From: Glandiceps talaboti | Lineage: Eukaryota; Hemichordata; Enteropneusta; Spengelidae | Length of the DNA: 64,000 bases | Assembly (NCBI RefSeq): GCF_964340395.1 | Contig: NC_135554.1 | Span: 10,406,475 to 10,470,474, forward strand | Reading direction: 5' to 3' | Shown here: piece after piece, positions 35,800-47,814 of the stretch | How the letters are laid out: every line of letters starts with the position of its first letter | How positions within the stretch are numbered: the first letter of the stretch is position 1 | Translations under genes and position numbers: made by a program | Notes under the pieces: generated by a model | The model's input: only the letters and a program-made list of their open reading frames with translations | What the model was told of the DNA's origin: nothing | Databases searched by the model: none

Positions 35800-35850
35800 T
35801 TCCCCCTTTTAATTCCTCCCGTACCCTTACGGGAGGTAAAAATGAATAAC
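34976..35850 (-). repeat. Dispersed repeat R1, most complete copy
   Basis: Begins CAGATTTAAACTGAATGCCT with CCCGTAAGGG, then about five 145-bp core units, AACCTAATCAGGTCTAGC, ATTTCATTACAATTGAGCC, (CAGA)n (35735-35800) and a terminal hairpin CCTCCCGTA-CCCT-TACGGGAGG (35816-35837). Pearl-like architecture: flank, tandem core, tetranucleotide, hairpin. Confidence 0.82.
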
Positions 35851-36179
35851 ATTAAATACATTTGAGAAATGTCGTCAGGGAGCACACACAATTCAACATA
35901 GTCCATGCTATGAATACAACAATTTATATCAAGTGGCTTGAGATATAGTGTTATTGTTTTTTCGTCTTCTTTGCCAACAAAAGCGGTCATAATATTTAAC
36001 ACTTTATTCGTCCCTGCCTGAAAACTGGCCATTAGCTTTATTTATTGAAGAAATTCAGGTATGTTATTTGAGTGGTGAATCTAGAAGTGTTATAGTCCTA
36101 TAGTTTTGATTCCCAAAGATATTCCATTTATTATGGACATTAATTGTAATTAGCTTTACAAGTCATATGCTAGACATAC

Positions 36180-36326
36180 CGTCTTGACAGTCATCTCCTC
36201 TCCAACCAGGAGCACATTGTCCATTCGGACAGACACCTGTATCCTTATTACATGCTGCATTGTCTTTACAGTGACAGTTGTAGTTACACAGATCCCCATA
36301 CATACCACTAGGACATGTATCAGGTC
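36180..36326 (-). CDS. Tie: Exon 7: EGF-like D
   Basis: 147 nt, phase 1-1, residues 342-390. RPDTCPSGMYGDLCNYNCHC start, GQCAPGWRGDDCQD end, eight cysteines. Partner of the exon at 22446-22601. Acceptor atcttttcag, donor gtatgtct. Confidence 0.9.
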
Positions 36327-36671
36327 CTGAAAAGATAGGTGATATAAACCATCAATCCGAAACTCCTTTATAATGTGACATTGATTAAACACACTTTATA
36401 TCTATATTTTGCATGGCAATAAAATGAGGGTTTAACACACAACTTATATCGTGTGAAGGAAGCTAACTATTTTCATTTGAATCGTGTTTATGATAGCTAT
36501 GAGTTAGTGTCTTCAAATGGGACAAGGTTTCTAACCTCTGTTATACTTGAGATTCACTTTTTCATAGGCATTATTTACATAATTTAACAAACGTTCGTAA
36601 ACTCAATTTCATGGAGATATGGTTAAATGTTAATAGATGAGAATGATATTCACAGTAGTCATAATAAATTC

Positions 36672-36674
<3 letters not shown>

Positions 36675-36758
<84 letters not shown>
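36675..36758. repeat. (TA)n microsatellite at exon 6 donor
   Basis: Begins immediately after the donor hexamer of exon 6 on the transcribed strand. Confidence 0.95.
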
Positions 36759-36760
<2 letters not shown>

Positions 36761-36764
36761 TTAC

Positions 36765-36893
36765 TATTGCAATAGGTTCCACTCCATCCTTCCTCACAGG
36801 TACTATCCGCTGGGCATCCTTTGGCTTTATTGCATCCTGATATACAGTGACATGTCTGTGTACATCCAGCACCATACATACCATTTGGACAGA
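36765..36893 (-). CDS. Tie: Exon 6: EGF-like C
   Basis: 129 nt, phase 1-1, residues 299-341. CPNGMYGAGCTQTCHC start, GWSGTYCN end, eight cysteines in the laminin-EGF spacing seen in Tie and MEGF proteins. The donor gtaagtatatat runs straight into an 84-bp (TA)n tract (36675-36758), so the microsatellite begins six bases inside the intron. Confidence 0.88.
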
Positions 36894-37194
36894 CTGTAAA
36901 TATTAATTAATTGAATTTCATGATGTGTGACTGAATACCAATCCACGAATAAAAAGATTTATTGAGATGATTGATAAATAAATGTTTTGCAATACATAAT
37001 ATTACTGTATATGATTTCTTTTTGTCACAAATGCGACTATTTTTCACAAACGATTTCCATGGTCCAACCAGGAGTTCACTTTGTCGACTTAACTAATTCC
37101 TTTTCCTGGCTTGATATGTCAAATTTGTTTCTTTTCGACTTCTTGCAAATAAATGTGTATGTATTGGCATTGGAATTCAACTTGGCATGAGTTA

Positions 37195-38110
37195 CACTTT
37201 TGCCGTGTTCAATCTAGTGCAAAATAACCACGATTATTGTGTGTGTAATGCTCAGTTATGTCATCCTAAAAATATGGGGATAACGTCAAGATCGTGCATC
37301 ATTTTCGTATTGAAATTAATTTCACCTACTTTACAAATGCTAAAGTAGCACTATATCGTGAATTTCTTTCTTTGCATGGTTTTGTGTATCAACGATGTCG
37401 TGTAATCTGCCATATGATTTGACCCCATAAACGTGTCATAGGCAATTAAGTCCTCCAAGCTCTTCGTTTTCGTATTAAATTTGACATAATTGTGTTCGAC
37501 GTCTATTTATGCACCATATTTAAATATCTGCCTGTTGGCTTTGATTAATTATATTAGGCACATGAGAAGTTCGACGTTTATTCCTGGCCTAAGTTTACTT
37601 AGGCCTAATACAGACGTCGAACTTCTCATGTGCCAAATCTCAAAATCCGATTTGGTATACAGTCTGCCGAAATGAACGACACATGTAAGTGCGACGCGCG
37701 ATAAGTGTCTAACTTTTGTCCCGTTAAATCTGATACAAAATAACCATAATTCAATGTGCGTGTCATGCGCAGTAATGTCATCTTAAAAATATGGTTGTGC
37801 ATACATACGTCAAGGTCCTGCACCATTCTCGTGTTGGAATTATTTTAAATACTAAATTAGTACTATACCGATAACGTTTTCCTTTGCATGATTTGTGTAT
37901 CGACAACGATCGTGTGCGCTCTAAAATATGATTTGACACCCATAGTGTGTCATACCGTTGTACATAATTCCGCCATCTGCTGTTTGACGTCGTATTGTAT
38001 CCAACAGATTAGGTTCGAAGTCTATTCTGCGTCGTATTTAAATATATACTTGTGTCGGCTTTAGTATAATTAGATTCGGCACTTGAGAAGTTAAGCCTGG
38101 CCTTATTTAG
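37195..38110. repeat. Diverged tandem duplication, about 510-bp unit
   Basis: Copy 1 (37195-37640) and copy 2 (37700-38110) share an ordered series of blocks: AAAATAACCA, GTAATGTCATC-TAAAAATATGG, TTTGCATG-TTTGTGTATC, ATATGATTTGAC, GTGTCATA and ATTTAAATAT. Copy 1 ends in a hairpin with arms at 37557-37577 and 37615-37635. Confidence 0.75.
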
Positions 38111-38138
38111 TGACATTATATTAAAGCGCTATTTTTAC

Positions 38139-38285
38139 CTGCGTTACAGTCCAGCCCTGTATATGATGTACTACAGGAACAGCCATATGGTTCAGCAACA
38201 CAGAACAGCTTTCCTTTGCAAGAATCAGGTTTGCCCTTTGAACACACTCTGTCACACTCTGCTCCCCATTTATTTCTACCACATG
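38139..38285 (-). CDS. Tie: Exon 5: EGF-like B (Tie EGF2 type)
   Basis: 147 nt, phase 1-1, residues 250-298. Begins ACGRNKWGAECDRVC and has the signature LFCVAEPYGCSCSTSYTG, matching Tie EGF2 (FC..PYGCSC...GL.C). Eight cysteines. This signature is the most Tie-specific part of the EGF block. Donor gtaaaaat is weaker than its neighbours. Confidence 0.9.
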
Positions 38286-38599
38286 CTGAATATAGGCAAA
38301 CATTAACGAGGTTATATTTTCAAGATGAAACAGGATCTGCATATTTTAATGTGTATCACTTTCATTATGTAAAACGTTTTATAAAATATCACAATCTTAC
38401 ATACCATGGGTAAAACAATGTCTTTTTATGTGTGAAAATTCAAGCTCTTTGAAGTGTCAAGAAGTCTTTGTAGCAGACACATCAGTTAAATACTTTTTGT
38501 CTATCTGGCTAATATATAAACTGCTTGTTTTAAATTTACTCTGGCCCCGAAATCATAGTAATATATTAATGGTACTAATTGATTAAAGATATGCATTTT

Positions 38600-39080
38600 G
38601 CTCCTGGTCTCTTACTTTGCAAATATATTGTTTTCATTGGCCACACTTAATTACTACAACATGTGTACAATATGCAAAATATTCTTAAAACGTAATGGTT
38701 GGCAACCAAGGTCAAAGGTCAAGGCTTTTGATAGACTGTGTACACCAAATACAGGCATGACATCACGAATGGAGTCTCCGTGAATGATAATTTTATTAGT
38801 TGTAGTTATGAAGTAGATCGTCAATTGTTGTAACAGCTACAACAATCATCACTCAGTAAAAGTGATATGAACATCGAAAAGATGTGGTTACTTTCCTTGC
38901 TTTATGTTACCTGTAAGCAAATATAAAGGAAACTGGCCACACTTACATACTACATAGTGTCTGGAAGAAATAGATTGATTTGGATAATTAAGGTCAAGGG
39001 TTACTACATCAAGGACCTTATAGTATTTAGTAGACACTTGAATGAATGCTTAAACAGAGTCGTTACATATTCTTGTTTTG
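38600..39080. repeat. Dispersed repeat R3-related segment
   Basis: AAGGTCAAAGGTCAAGG, GGCCACACTTA-TACTACA and TAGACACTTGAATGAA recur in the R3 array at 29-30 kb. Confidence 0.6.
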
Positions 39081-39199
39081 TAATCCATTACACAAATTTA
39101 ATTGACCATCCATTTCATTCTTACTAGTAGATAGTTCCATCCCTTCCTTTCTCAATTTCCTTAATAATTTGTTGTTAAACATTACCCAATTATACTTAC

Positions 39200-39331
39200 C
39201 AGTTTGACAATTATCTCCTTTAAACCCAGGTGGACATATACATTGACCTATGGTAGCATTACATACTCCTCCATTATAACAGGTTGGACATGATGACTGA
39301 CAGTTTTCACCATATTTACCATTTGGACACT
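39200..39331 (-). CDS. Tie: Exon 4: EGF-like A (Tie EGF1 type)
   Basis: 132 nt, phase 1-1, residues 206-249, eight cysteines. Begins [11 protein letters not shown] and contains [18 protein letters not shown], close to Tie EGF1, which also has a GVC...CICPPGF core. Acceptor tttgtctag, donor gtaagtat. Its partner in the second block is the exon at 25443-25574, nearly identical in sequence. Confidence 0.9.
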
Positions 39332-39475
39332 CTAGACAAACGAGTTGTTACACATGAAAATTAATTTCAGAAATCACAGCATTCAATCAACCATATTCCT
39401 CTATAATTATGAGATGAACTTGCAAATGCAGAACTCAAAATGAGAAATTATGAAATGCATGTTGTGATCTAGGAA

Positions 39476-39828
39476 GTCATGATGGGTGAATGGTTAGCGT
39501 GACCGGCTTGGAATCTACAGGTTGCAGGTTCGAGCCCCGTCGCTGCCTGCTGTTTGTTTCTGAGTGGCTAAAGTCCTTGGGCAAGATTTGAACCACGACT
39601 GTGCCTCAGTCAACCCAGCTGTATAACTGGGGACCTGGTAGGATGTAGGTTGCAATGTGAAGGCTTTAATCCTATGCGCTTAAATGGCTGCAATGGATTG
39701 TATGCTCCCCGGGGAGTTGAGGAAGACTAAAGGGCCGTTGTGCTGTTCTGATCCGAGCCAGGGGTAATAATTGTAAAGCTTTGAGCACGGAGTGGGAAAG
39801 CGCTATATAAGAAACCAACATTATTATG
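39476..39828 (+). mobile_element. tRNA-derived SINE with L2-type tail
   Basis: Pol III A box TGGTTAGCGTG (39491-39501) and B box GGTTCGAGCCC (39528-39538) at tRNA-like spacing. A central conserved segment follows (CCTTGGGCAAGATTTGAACC, CAACCCAGCTGTATAACTGG), then a LINE-derived 3' end with AAAGCGCTATATAAGAAACC. The central segment is of the type shared by several marine-invertebrate SINEs. Confidence 0.85.
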
Positions 39829-40383
39829 TTGCACAACTTGAAATTGTTCTCTCAGTATTTCGTATTATGATTACGAAAATAGATTCGAAGTGGGTGGGCA
39901 AATGTGACTGTAAATTCCATCCTATAGAAACATATGCTACTATCAATGATGAAATGAGAAGAATTTATGGTGAAGGCGACTGTGGATCGGTGGAAATGTT
40001 TTAATCCTCCCCCAACCACCTCCTCATTCTCCCAGAACATCTTTCCCCTTGCCAAATGGCACACATATTTCCATAGGAACCCATTCTCCGCATGCACAAT
40101 GGAGATGTAGACTACATCAGTACACCGCATTAAAGTAACATTATCAATTGACTCCAAATTGGGACGGGTTTAAAGCCAGTCAAAGTTCGACCTTCCGGGA
40201 AGTAAAAGCATTCCTTTATGTTTTGTCGTCTTTGCTGACTACAGTCCGACAGCAGAAAGTGCGCTGATTTTCAGATAAGCAAAATGCCTGTAGGATTGAT
40301 TGTTAGAGTAGGTAGCACCAAGCCAAAACTCTTCAGGCTTTAATTATCAGTCAACATTTTCGGTGTTTGTTGTCAGAATTACA

Positions 40384-40805
40384 TTCAATTAGAAACTACT
40401 TGGCTTCCTAGATCACAAAGTGAAAAAGCGGACTCCTTTAGTAGAATGGTAGATCTGCAAGGTTTGTCAGTTAACTCCAGCCTTTTCAAATTGCTCGAGA
40501 GCAAATGGGTTCTACCCACTGTGGATATATTTGCTTCATAATACAACAGCCGAGCCGGTTGCCTAGATTCAATTCTAAATTTTAAATTTGGAATCCAAAC
40601 TCTGATGCCGTCGACGCCTTTTGCCAAGATTGTTCTACAGAAAATAATCGGCTGTGACTGCTCCCCCCCCCCCACATTTGATCATTCCTGCCACGAGAGA
40701 CTTGCAGAAGTGTTAAGCAGAAGCTATTTTAATTATCCCAGAGTGGCCATCAGCAAATCGTTGGCCAGTAGTACGCCCAAAACCCAGGCAGTTCCCATAT
40801 TTTGT
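40384..40805 (+). mobile_element. Decayed DIRS-like retroelement fragment (RNase H region)
   Basis: A plus-strand frame from 40384 reads LETTWLPRSQSEKADSFSRM, then KWVLPTVDIFAS, a stop, YNSR and FGIQTLMPSTPFAKI. This is a worn form of the W.PR..N.KAD..SR ... WGPHTVDRFAS..N...F.S pattern at the RT/RNase H end of DIRS-type elements. A run of C near 40661-40672 adds a further shift. Confidence 0.6.
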
Positions 40806-43564
40806 TAAGCCTACGTATTCCAAACAAGTTGGTTTCAGGCAAAGAACAAGCCCTATCTTTGAGATCCAAAGACCAGTTTATCACGGATGTCCAAGATTTA
40901 ATATGTTGGCTTTACGGTTTAGTTTTCCATAATTGTTATGTTCAGTAACGAAAAGTAGTAGTGTCGGTACGAATTTGATGCCCGATCTCGCAATACAACG
41001 TTGTGTTTGTTGTATTTAAATATTTTTTCAGGTCGAAGATTGAAGAAGGAAATTAAATATCCTTCAATGCATTACTGGGCCGAAACTACCTGACGTTATG
41101 TTGAAGTCCAAAACACCAAACACAGTCAGTACGCATGTTCTCGCCTGGGACAGATATAAAACATGGGGTACCAAGAATTTTCATTGCTATTCATTCCCAG
41201 CGAATCTTTTACGTGTAGCGATCCTAACATGGGTAGTACATTAGTGTGGAACAATATGTGTATCGTACAAATATTTGGTGGCCTATATTCGCTATATAGA
41301 AATACCATTGCAAAAATGCACGTATCTGTCCAGTATGTTTATGAATTTGTACGAACATAGGGTTAAAGATGTCCGTTTTGAAATATGTCTCAGTTCGGAA
41401 GTCATACGCGATAACATCAAACGTCCAAGATTGGCCACCATTTTTATGTTTATGTTCAGAATTTCAATGTCTTGTCCAGTCCGGAGGGCTTTTTCTGATG
41501 TTTAATTTGAATATCATAAAGAAATATCCCAATATAAAAAAATGACATCTCACGTAAACGTCAACGCTTGATCTTGGCTTAGGCTCAGACCACTAAATAG
41601 ACAGACTAGAAACACGGCTTTTCCCTTCATGTGATGGGTGTCACTTATTTGCTGTAGAGATAATCTTTTAATTCCAGTTAGGGGCCGTTGTTTATGTATG
41701 AAGTTGCGATGTTACGTTCCATCACATAAAGTAACGCGATATTTGGGCATTAGTAACTGCAATAATTGTAGCGTTTGATGTAATTTTGAAGACTTGTCTG
41801 TGTTTGTACTTTTTTCATTCCGATGTTTAACTGGAAGCAAAGCTACAATGCCTGCTTTAAACGTAAACGTAAATAGACGGAAGCCATTCAGATCTGAATC
41901 GCCAAGTTGGGTGATAGAGGGACTGTGGGTGGGTGGATTATTATGCTAAATTATGCTTTGCCTGCCAAAAAATCAGACATTTCCTAACCTCAATATTAAT
42001 TTACGGATCCTTCATGACCCAAGAAGTGTTAAGATGTACCCATATTTCTGTCAAAATAGGCAAATGTAGCACCCCAATTTCCGTACGGCAAATGTAGCAA
42101 CAAATGCGGCGCAGGCAGTACACTGACATCCCTGAACTGACATATAGTCCACGTTTTTAGCGTGATCTCTTCTGCTTGGTTTAACGTTACAGGATTTTGT
42201 AGGGTTTGCTTCCCGTTAAACATTAGAACGTAAACATGGGCAAAAAACAAGAGAAAGCTTTCAAAATCACAGCTGACAGTTGTCAGACATCTAAAAACAT
42301 GTTCCTGTGTATGTAATATAGTATACGCATAATGCTAATAATACTTGTTGTTGTATTGTAATACCAAACGGATTTCGACAGTCAAATGTTAGAGCTTGAT
42401 GACTGTGAATGAAATAAGATATTTTTATGACTGACTTTTATGACTCCGAGAACCGAGAACAGGGACGACCATATCGACATATATATGATCGAAGATGCTT
42501 GACCGATCAAGTGGCGAAGTAAAAAAAAAAACTAACGGGCTACAAGCAAGAGTGGCATAGTCGAAGTGTAGTTTATTTTAATGCCTGGCATACAGTAGTA
42601 TCCATTTTTCAAATGACTTTCAGCAAAATGTAGCATATGTACAACGGTATATCAATGGACGAGGGAAAACACCTAGAACATCATGATATTTGAATTCTGA
42701 TGTCAAAATCCTTGTCAATATCATTTATTATATATTCATAATTAAAGGTTATTAGGAACAATCAACTTAAAGAGAGCATAAATAATCTGAAATTGCAGTG
42801 AGTTTGATTTTATCTTCGCGGCGGTCTTCATTTCCGGTCATAGACTGCACTTACTAACCTTTGACCTTTTCCGATTGAAACTGGTCGAGTCAATTGCAAA
42901 AAACCGTAAATACCCGATCGCGACCCGAAGTATCATTTTACACAACGTTCGGCAGTTTTCGGAGAGAGGTTGAAACAAAAGGCATGCTTGAAGGCCAGTA
43001 GAAAGAGGGATTATGAGCCCCATTCACACCTAATATACATGTAATAGGCGTTTCCATTCCGTTCGTTAGTGGTTTGAGGCTTAGGTATGTGATAATGATT
43101 GTTATGATAATGCTGATATAAAGCTGTATAAGGAAACGGTTAGAATTTGTGACGGCAGGGTGGGAGGACCCCATCCTCAGGAAAAAACAATTTTGCCATT
43201 TTTTTTTCAGCAGCCACCATCCCTCGCAATCTCATTGTCATTGTCCCCATCCCACAAATTGTCCCCAATACTTTTCCGTAGCCTCTCCCCCTGCCAGGCT
43301 ACCAAATGATTATAATCTGTGCAATTATCTCACCCCTCCTCCTTCCCTGCATTCTGGAGATGAAAATGGTACACTACATTACCTTAGTTCAAATCATGAG
43401 CAATATATTCGTGCTAACCCTTTTAGATCGTCAGGATTTCCACACACAAAAAACATTTGCCCCTCCCCATTTCATTCCTGTCCATTTTCTCCGCAGTCAC
43501 CCTCTCTCCTCCCCTTCCGCTGTACATATAAATAATGCATGTTCCTGAATGCATTTGTACATAC
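40806..43564. other. Part of intron 3/4, nothing recognised
   Basis: Several open frames without domain features. A pyrimidine-rich stretch (43190-43530) precedes the exon 3 region on the plus strand. Confidence 0.35.
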
Positions 43565-43828
43565 CGCTTACAATAAGTTTCATCATTCCATGCTTTCCTT
43601 GACTTCGTTGACTTTCACTACTGTAACATTCATAGATTCCTCCATCACTGGTCTCAGCATATCTTATTGTTATATTTGTCTCGCCATCCCAATCTGATTT
43701 ATAAATGCCATTATGTTTCCATTTCAATGATGAATTTTGTATAGTTGTTGTTGTTGTTGTTGTCATTGATAGTGTTACATATTCTCCCCAGCTGACTCGC
43801 TTGGTTTGACTTTCTGGTTTTATCTCAG
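43565..43828 (-). CDS. Tie: Exon 3: Ig domain 2 (first copy)
   Basis: 264 nt, phase 1-1, residues 118-205. Begins AEIKPESQTKRVSWGEYVTL and ends KHGMMKLIVS. A run of seven threonines (ACA/ACN repeat, plus-strand tgttgttg at about 43744-43760) replaces the MTPNAAI seen in the second copy, a likely microsatellite expansion inside coding sequence. The B-strand cysteine is absent; only the YEC cysteine remains. The closing MKLIV strand matches the RLIV end of Tie Ig2. Confidence 0.88.
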
Positions 43829-43869
43829 CTGAATTAAAAAAAATAAAAATAGATGTAAACTAAATGCCT

Positions 43870-44310
43870 CTAGTATGGGCAAAACCATAGTTTGTTCGTA
43901 CACATTGTTGGAATACAACATTCTGAGCTGTAGTTAACATACATGATGTACCCTTCCATTGTAAAATTGATTATGTCAAATTATATGAAATTTGAAGCTT
44001 GCATATTTAATATATCGCATAATCATTGAAAATCATTAGCCAATGACACCATTAAGATTATAAACTACACCAACTAGTTTTAGAGTGAGTTATATTGCCT
44101 AAATAACAACATGGATTGTTAGGCAATTGAATAACCTTTCATAAAGTTGACATAATTGATCCAGCAATGAAGATGCAGCCTTTACCAACAGTAAAGCTTT
44201 GTTATGGATAAACATTTAAAAAGTAAAACACAAACTATACGGCTGTGTTACAAGCAGGAAGGCAGACAGGCAGGCAGACATATAAAACCTCCCCTTAAAG
44301 AATGTGATAA
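43870..44310. repeat. Degraded R1-like repeat
   Basis: GAAATTTGAAGCTTGCATAT, an ACACCAACTAGTTT segment and a (CAGG/CAGA) cluster near 44262-44280 recall the R1 layout. Confidence 0.55.
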
Positions 44311-45111
44311 TGCATATTGACGTATTAAGATGAAATACATTAATTAATATACGTGATAGTTGTTATAAGCAGTACTGAGTAGCAACTTTGCCTACCAAAT
44401 AGTAGCTGAGGTGACATACAATCACGAATGGATACTACATTTTGTGCATATTATAAAGTGTGCATTTAATACTAAAGGGGTGCAATTAGAATTTATCAGC
44501 TTTCACTCAAACAGAACCTCAATTCAACTATCGTAGTATAATGTGATTGTCAATGCTGTTACTAGAGCAGTAGTGCATAATAGGAATTTCCTCGATATTT
44601 TTCACAAGTATTATAAATTATGTCACATGATCTTTTATATGTTATATCATAATACCATGTTTGAGTTTAGTCAATGACAAGTGATGGGTAGAATACTGTC
44701 TCGGTCCGTACCTTTTAAATATACAGAACAAATTACGTATTAACTCAGCCTGTTTTTTTAATGTTTAATATTAACATTGCACACCATGATATACTAGTGA
44801 TTGCAACAAATCACCTCTGAACTTCACTCTATTTATATCAAGTCACGAAGTACGAAATTGCTTTCCATCGTGACTTATATTTGCCTATATATAGCCGACA
44901 GTCGTCGTTTGCTACTGTTACTAGGGCACACGCGCTAGCATCCAACACCAAAGCTACGTCATCACAATTTGCAGTCTTTGAGCTGCCATGCACATAAAAT
45001 GACACCATTTTATGTTCACACATCATTTGAGACTAACATAAACTTTGATAGCTTGATGCATTTCTATTTTATGCTGCATAGTTGATTCCTGTTAACCTAC
45101 AGATTCCAATA

Positions 45112-47617
45112 GTATGGCGCGTAATTCACGCCAAAGGTCGAACTCGTCAATCACTGCAGATCGCACACTCCATATTTTGTTTCTTTTACGCGTATACACC
45201 TCGCGCACCTTCACTGTACAATCATGTCTCAGACGCGCTCACGGCTCAGTAAATTAATTTAACAGCATAGTCGAAGAGTATGGTCATATTTACTACACTG
45301 CAAACTGGAATACAAATTTCAAACTTAGTGTATCATGTACATGATGTTCAGTACTATAACATAGTATTATGAAAGCCATAGTTACATAATTTCGATATTT
45401 CATAGAGTCGTAGACATTCATATGCCTGGTGCACTAAAATACGCGGCTGCCTAGTGAAAGACAGAAAACTTAATATTTTTTCTGAATGGGATTGAAATTC
45501 GAAAAAGTAAAAAGATAGAGTTTTAGGGTGACATACCGAGACATGTCATCTCAAATATTGGTTGAAGTAACAGAAAAATAAAAAAACTTAAACCGAGGGG
45601 TTTTATGAGGTGACGAGTATCCACGGCGATGCCATAATTTTGCGTAATTTCCCATAGACCATAATGGCGTTTACTGAATTTGACAGGGTGCGAACTTCTC
45701 GTCGGTTCAATTTTATCAAATTTCGACATATGATTTTTAAATTTTGCATCCGTTTTCGGAGTATAAGAGGCAAAATTAGTATCGTTTTAGAATTTTGAAT
45801 TAATACTCTATATTATTGTAATCTGTATTTGAGTATGATTTTATCGTCAAGTATTCTTAGCCGCTGATAAAACTAATGATAGTTAAGCCAACACGCATCT
45901 TTAAAGTAGGCTTGAAATTACAAAAATAGGTCAGTAAATGTTATAAAAAGTACGAATGACAAGGGCACTTCATCCTAAAATCAAAACTACCAAATGTTGG
46001 CTGATATATGTAAGATATAAGGTCCTAACACAACAAAATATCAAGGAGTGTAAATAATATACACACGAAATTTCCACTGTAACTCAACAGTGGACGTATG
46101 GATCGATATTTTTTTCACTGGAAATTGATACAATGTTACGACATGTTGGCTGGTCGTCTCTAAAAATGACGGCGCCAAAAATCCAAAATGCAGCGCAGAT
46201 ATAAATAAAGGACTACTGCAAGAAAATTATCTAGTTTAGGCATCATGATTCATAAACATTAATACACTGGCACAATAATATAAGGCCTGTCGACATACAT
46301 GTATATCTCATGCGGCAAGTACAAACAAAATCATCGTAAACCAGACGGTAATATACTGCCTTATGAACATTCATTAGATACTTGTCAAATTTGACCCCGT
46401 TGTTGACCTTTCAGGCACAGTCGGCGCTTCGCGGAATATGAAACAAATAGGTACCAGTTCGTCCCACAGTGAATTAACAAGTCAATGGCATCAATTGACA
46501 AGTCAATGGCATCAACTAACAAGTCATTCTCGTCAATTGATGTCAATGGCATCAACATAAGTCAATGGCATCAATTGATAAGTCTGTACTGTCAATTGAT
46601 AAGTCAGTCCTATCAACCAATGAGTATAAATGTGTGAATTATAGTGTTGAAGTGACATTTCAATGCATCTGGATGATGAATCAATCTACAGACTGGTGTC
46701 CATAGTTGAAGTTATTGGTACCTAATAGGATAGTGGAGTGGCAACCCAACGACATCACGACGTGTCAAACCCTACATCACATTTCATCATGCAAGATTTC
46801 TGCAGATTCTAGCAAGTAAACTGGGGATGACAATGATGATCAAATTGAAAGAACTAAAGCTACCTGAGCACACTTTATCTGTGGGCCAGCGAGGCTCTCT
46901 TAGTAAGCAATATTTGTTTGACAGCTACAATATCAATTGATTGTACAATGTTGCAAAATTTAGTGAAAAAATATGGACATGGAGCACCATAGTATATGGA
47001 GTGCTCGTGGAATACATCACTGACCTGTTGAAATTCACAGAAGTTTAATTTTTGTTGTGTTTAGCCACTTTCTCTGTTTTAATGTCTAGGGTCATTCCAC
47101 AAACTGATTAACCGCCTAAACTGGCAAAGACATGTTAACGTATAAAATTTACGTCATCCTTAACTGCATGTAAGACTTGAGTACAATTTTTCTTCTGGGT
47201 CATGACTTAGGTCATAGAACATGTCATGAGCATATCTAGCTTAGTATGCATTAATTGGTATTAAGCTTTCCAAACATGTTAACAAAGTAGTCATCGGTTG
47301 ACATGTATTCACTTCCAAGCGTGCTGGGGTGCTTTGTGCAGACTTCAACTTGTGCTTTTATTCAACTGCAACCTATGAATTGCCCAATATTCAGATTTAA
47401 TTATCAATTTCCAAAAATGAAATAACATTCACATAAATTGACTTTAAGTTATTATTGATGCCATCGATTTATCAATTGAAGGCATTGACTTATCAATTGA
47501 CGGCAGTGGCTTATTAATTGAAACATTGACTTGTCAATTGATGCCAGTGACTTATCAATTGACACATTGACTTATCAATTGACGAGTTCGGCTTTTGGCG
47601 TGAATTAAGTGGCATAC
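45112..47617. mobile_element. Candidate DNA element with 30-bp terminal inverted repeats
   Basis: Left end 45122-45151 and right end 47578-47607 are inverted copies agreeing at 28 of 30 positions, starting TAATTCACGCCAAA and ending CGAACTCGTCAAT. GTATG flanks both ends at 45112 and 47617. Inside, clusters built on TCAATGGCATCAATTGA occur at 46475-46620 and, inverted, at 47455-47590. No transposase frame; presumably non-autonomous. No clear target duplication. Confidence 0.65.
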
Positions 47618-47814
47618 ATGTAGACAGACAGACACCTACACACACTCTCTAGTAGCACCGTCACCACCACACTACTTCCCCTTACGATAGGTAATATAAT
47701 TAGCGCATTCAAATTGACAGAAATTTAACATACATGTACATATACGTAAAATTATCAAATTATTACATAATGGTGTGGCAATTCTTCACATTAGGATAAC
47801 AACTCTATCCTTAC

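Noticed and set aside
39491-39538. tRNA gene
   Set aside because: A and B boxes are present, but the cloverleaf is not complete and the sequence continues into a SINE body with a LINE tail.
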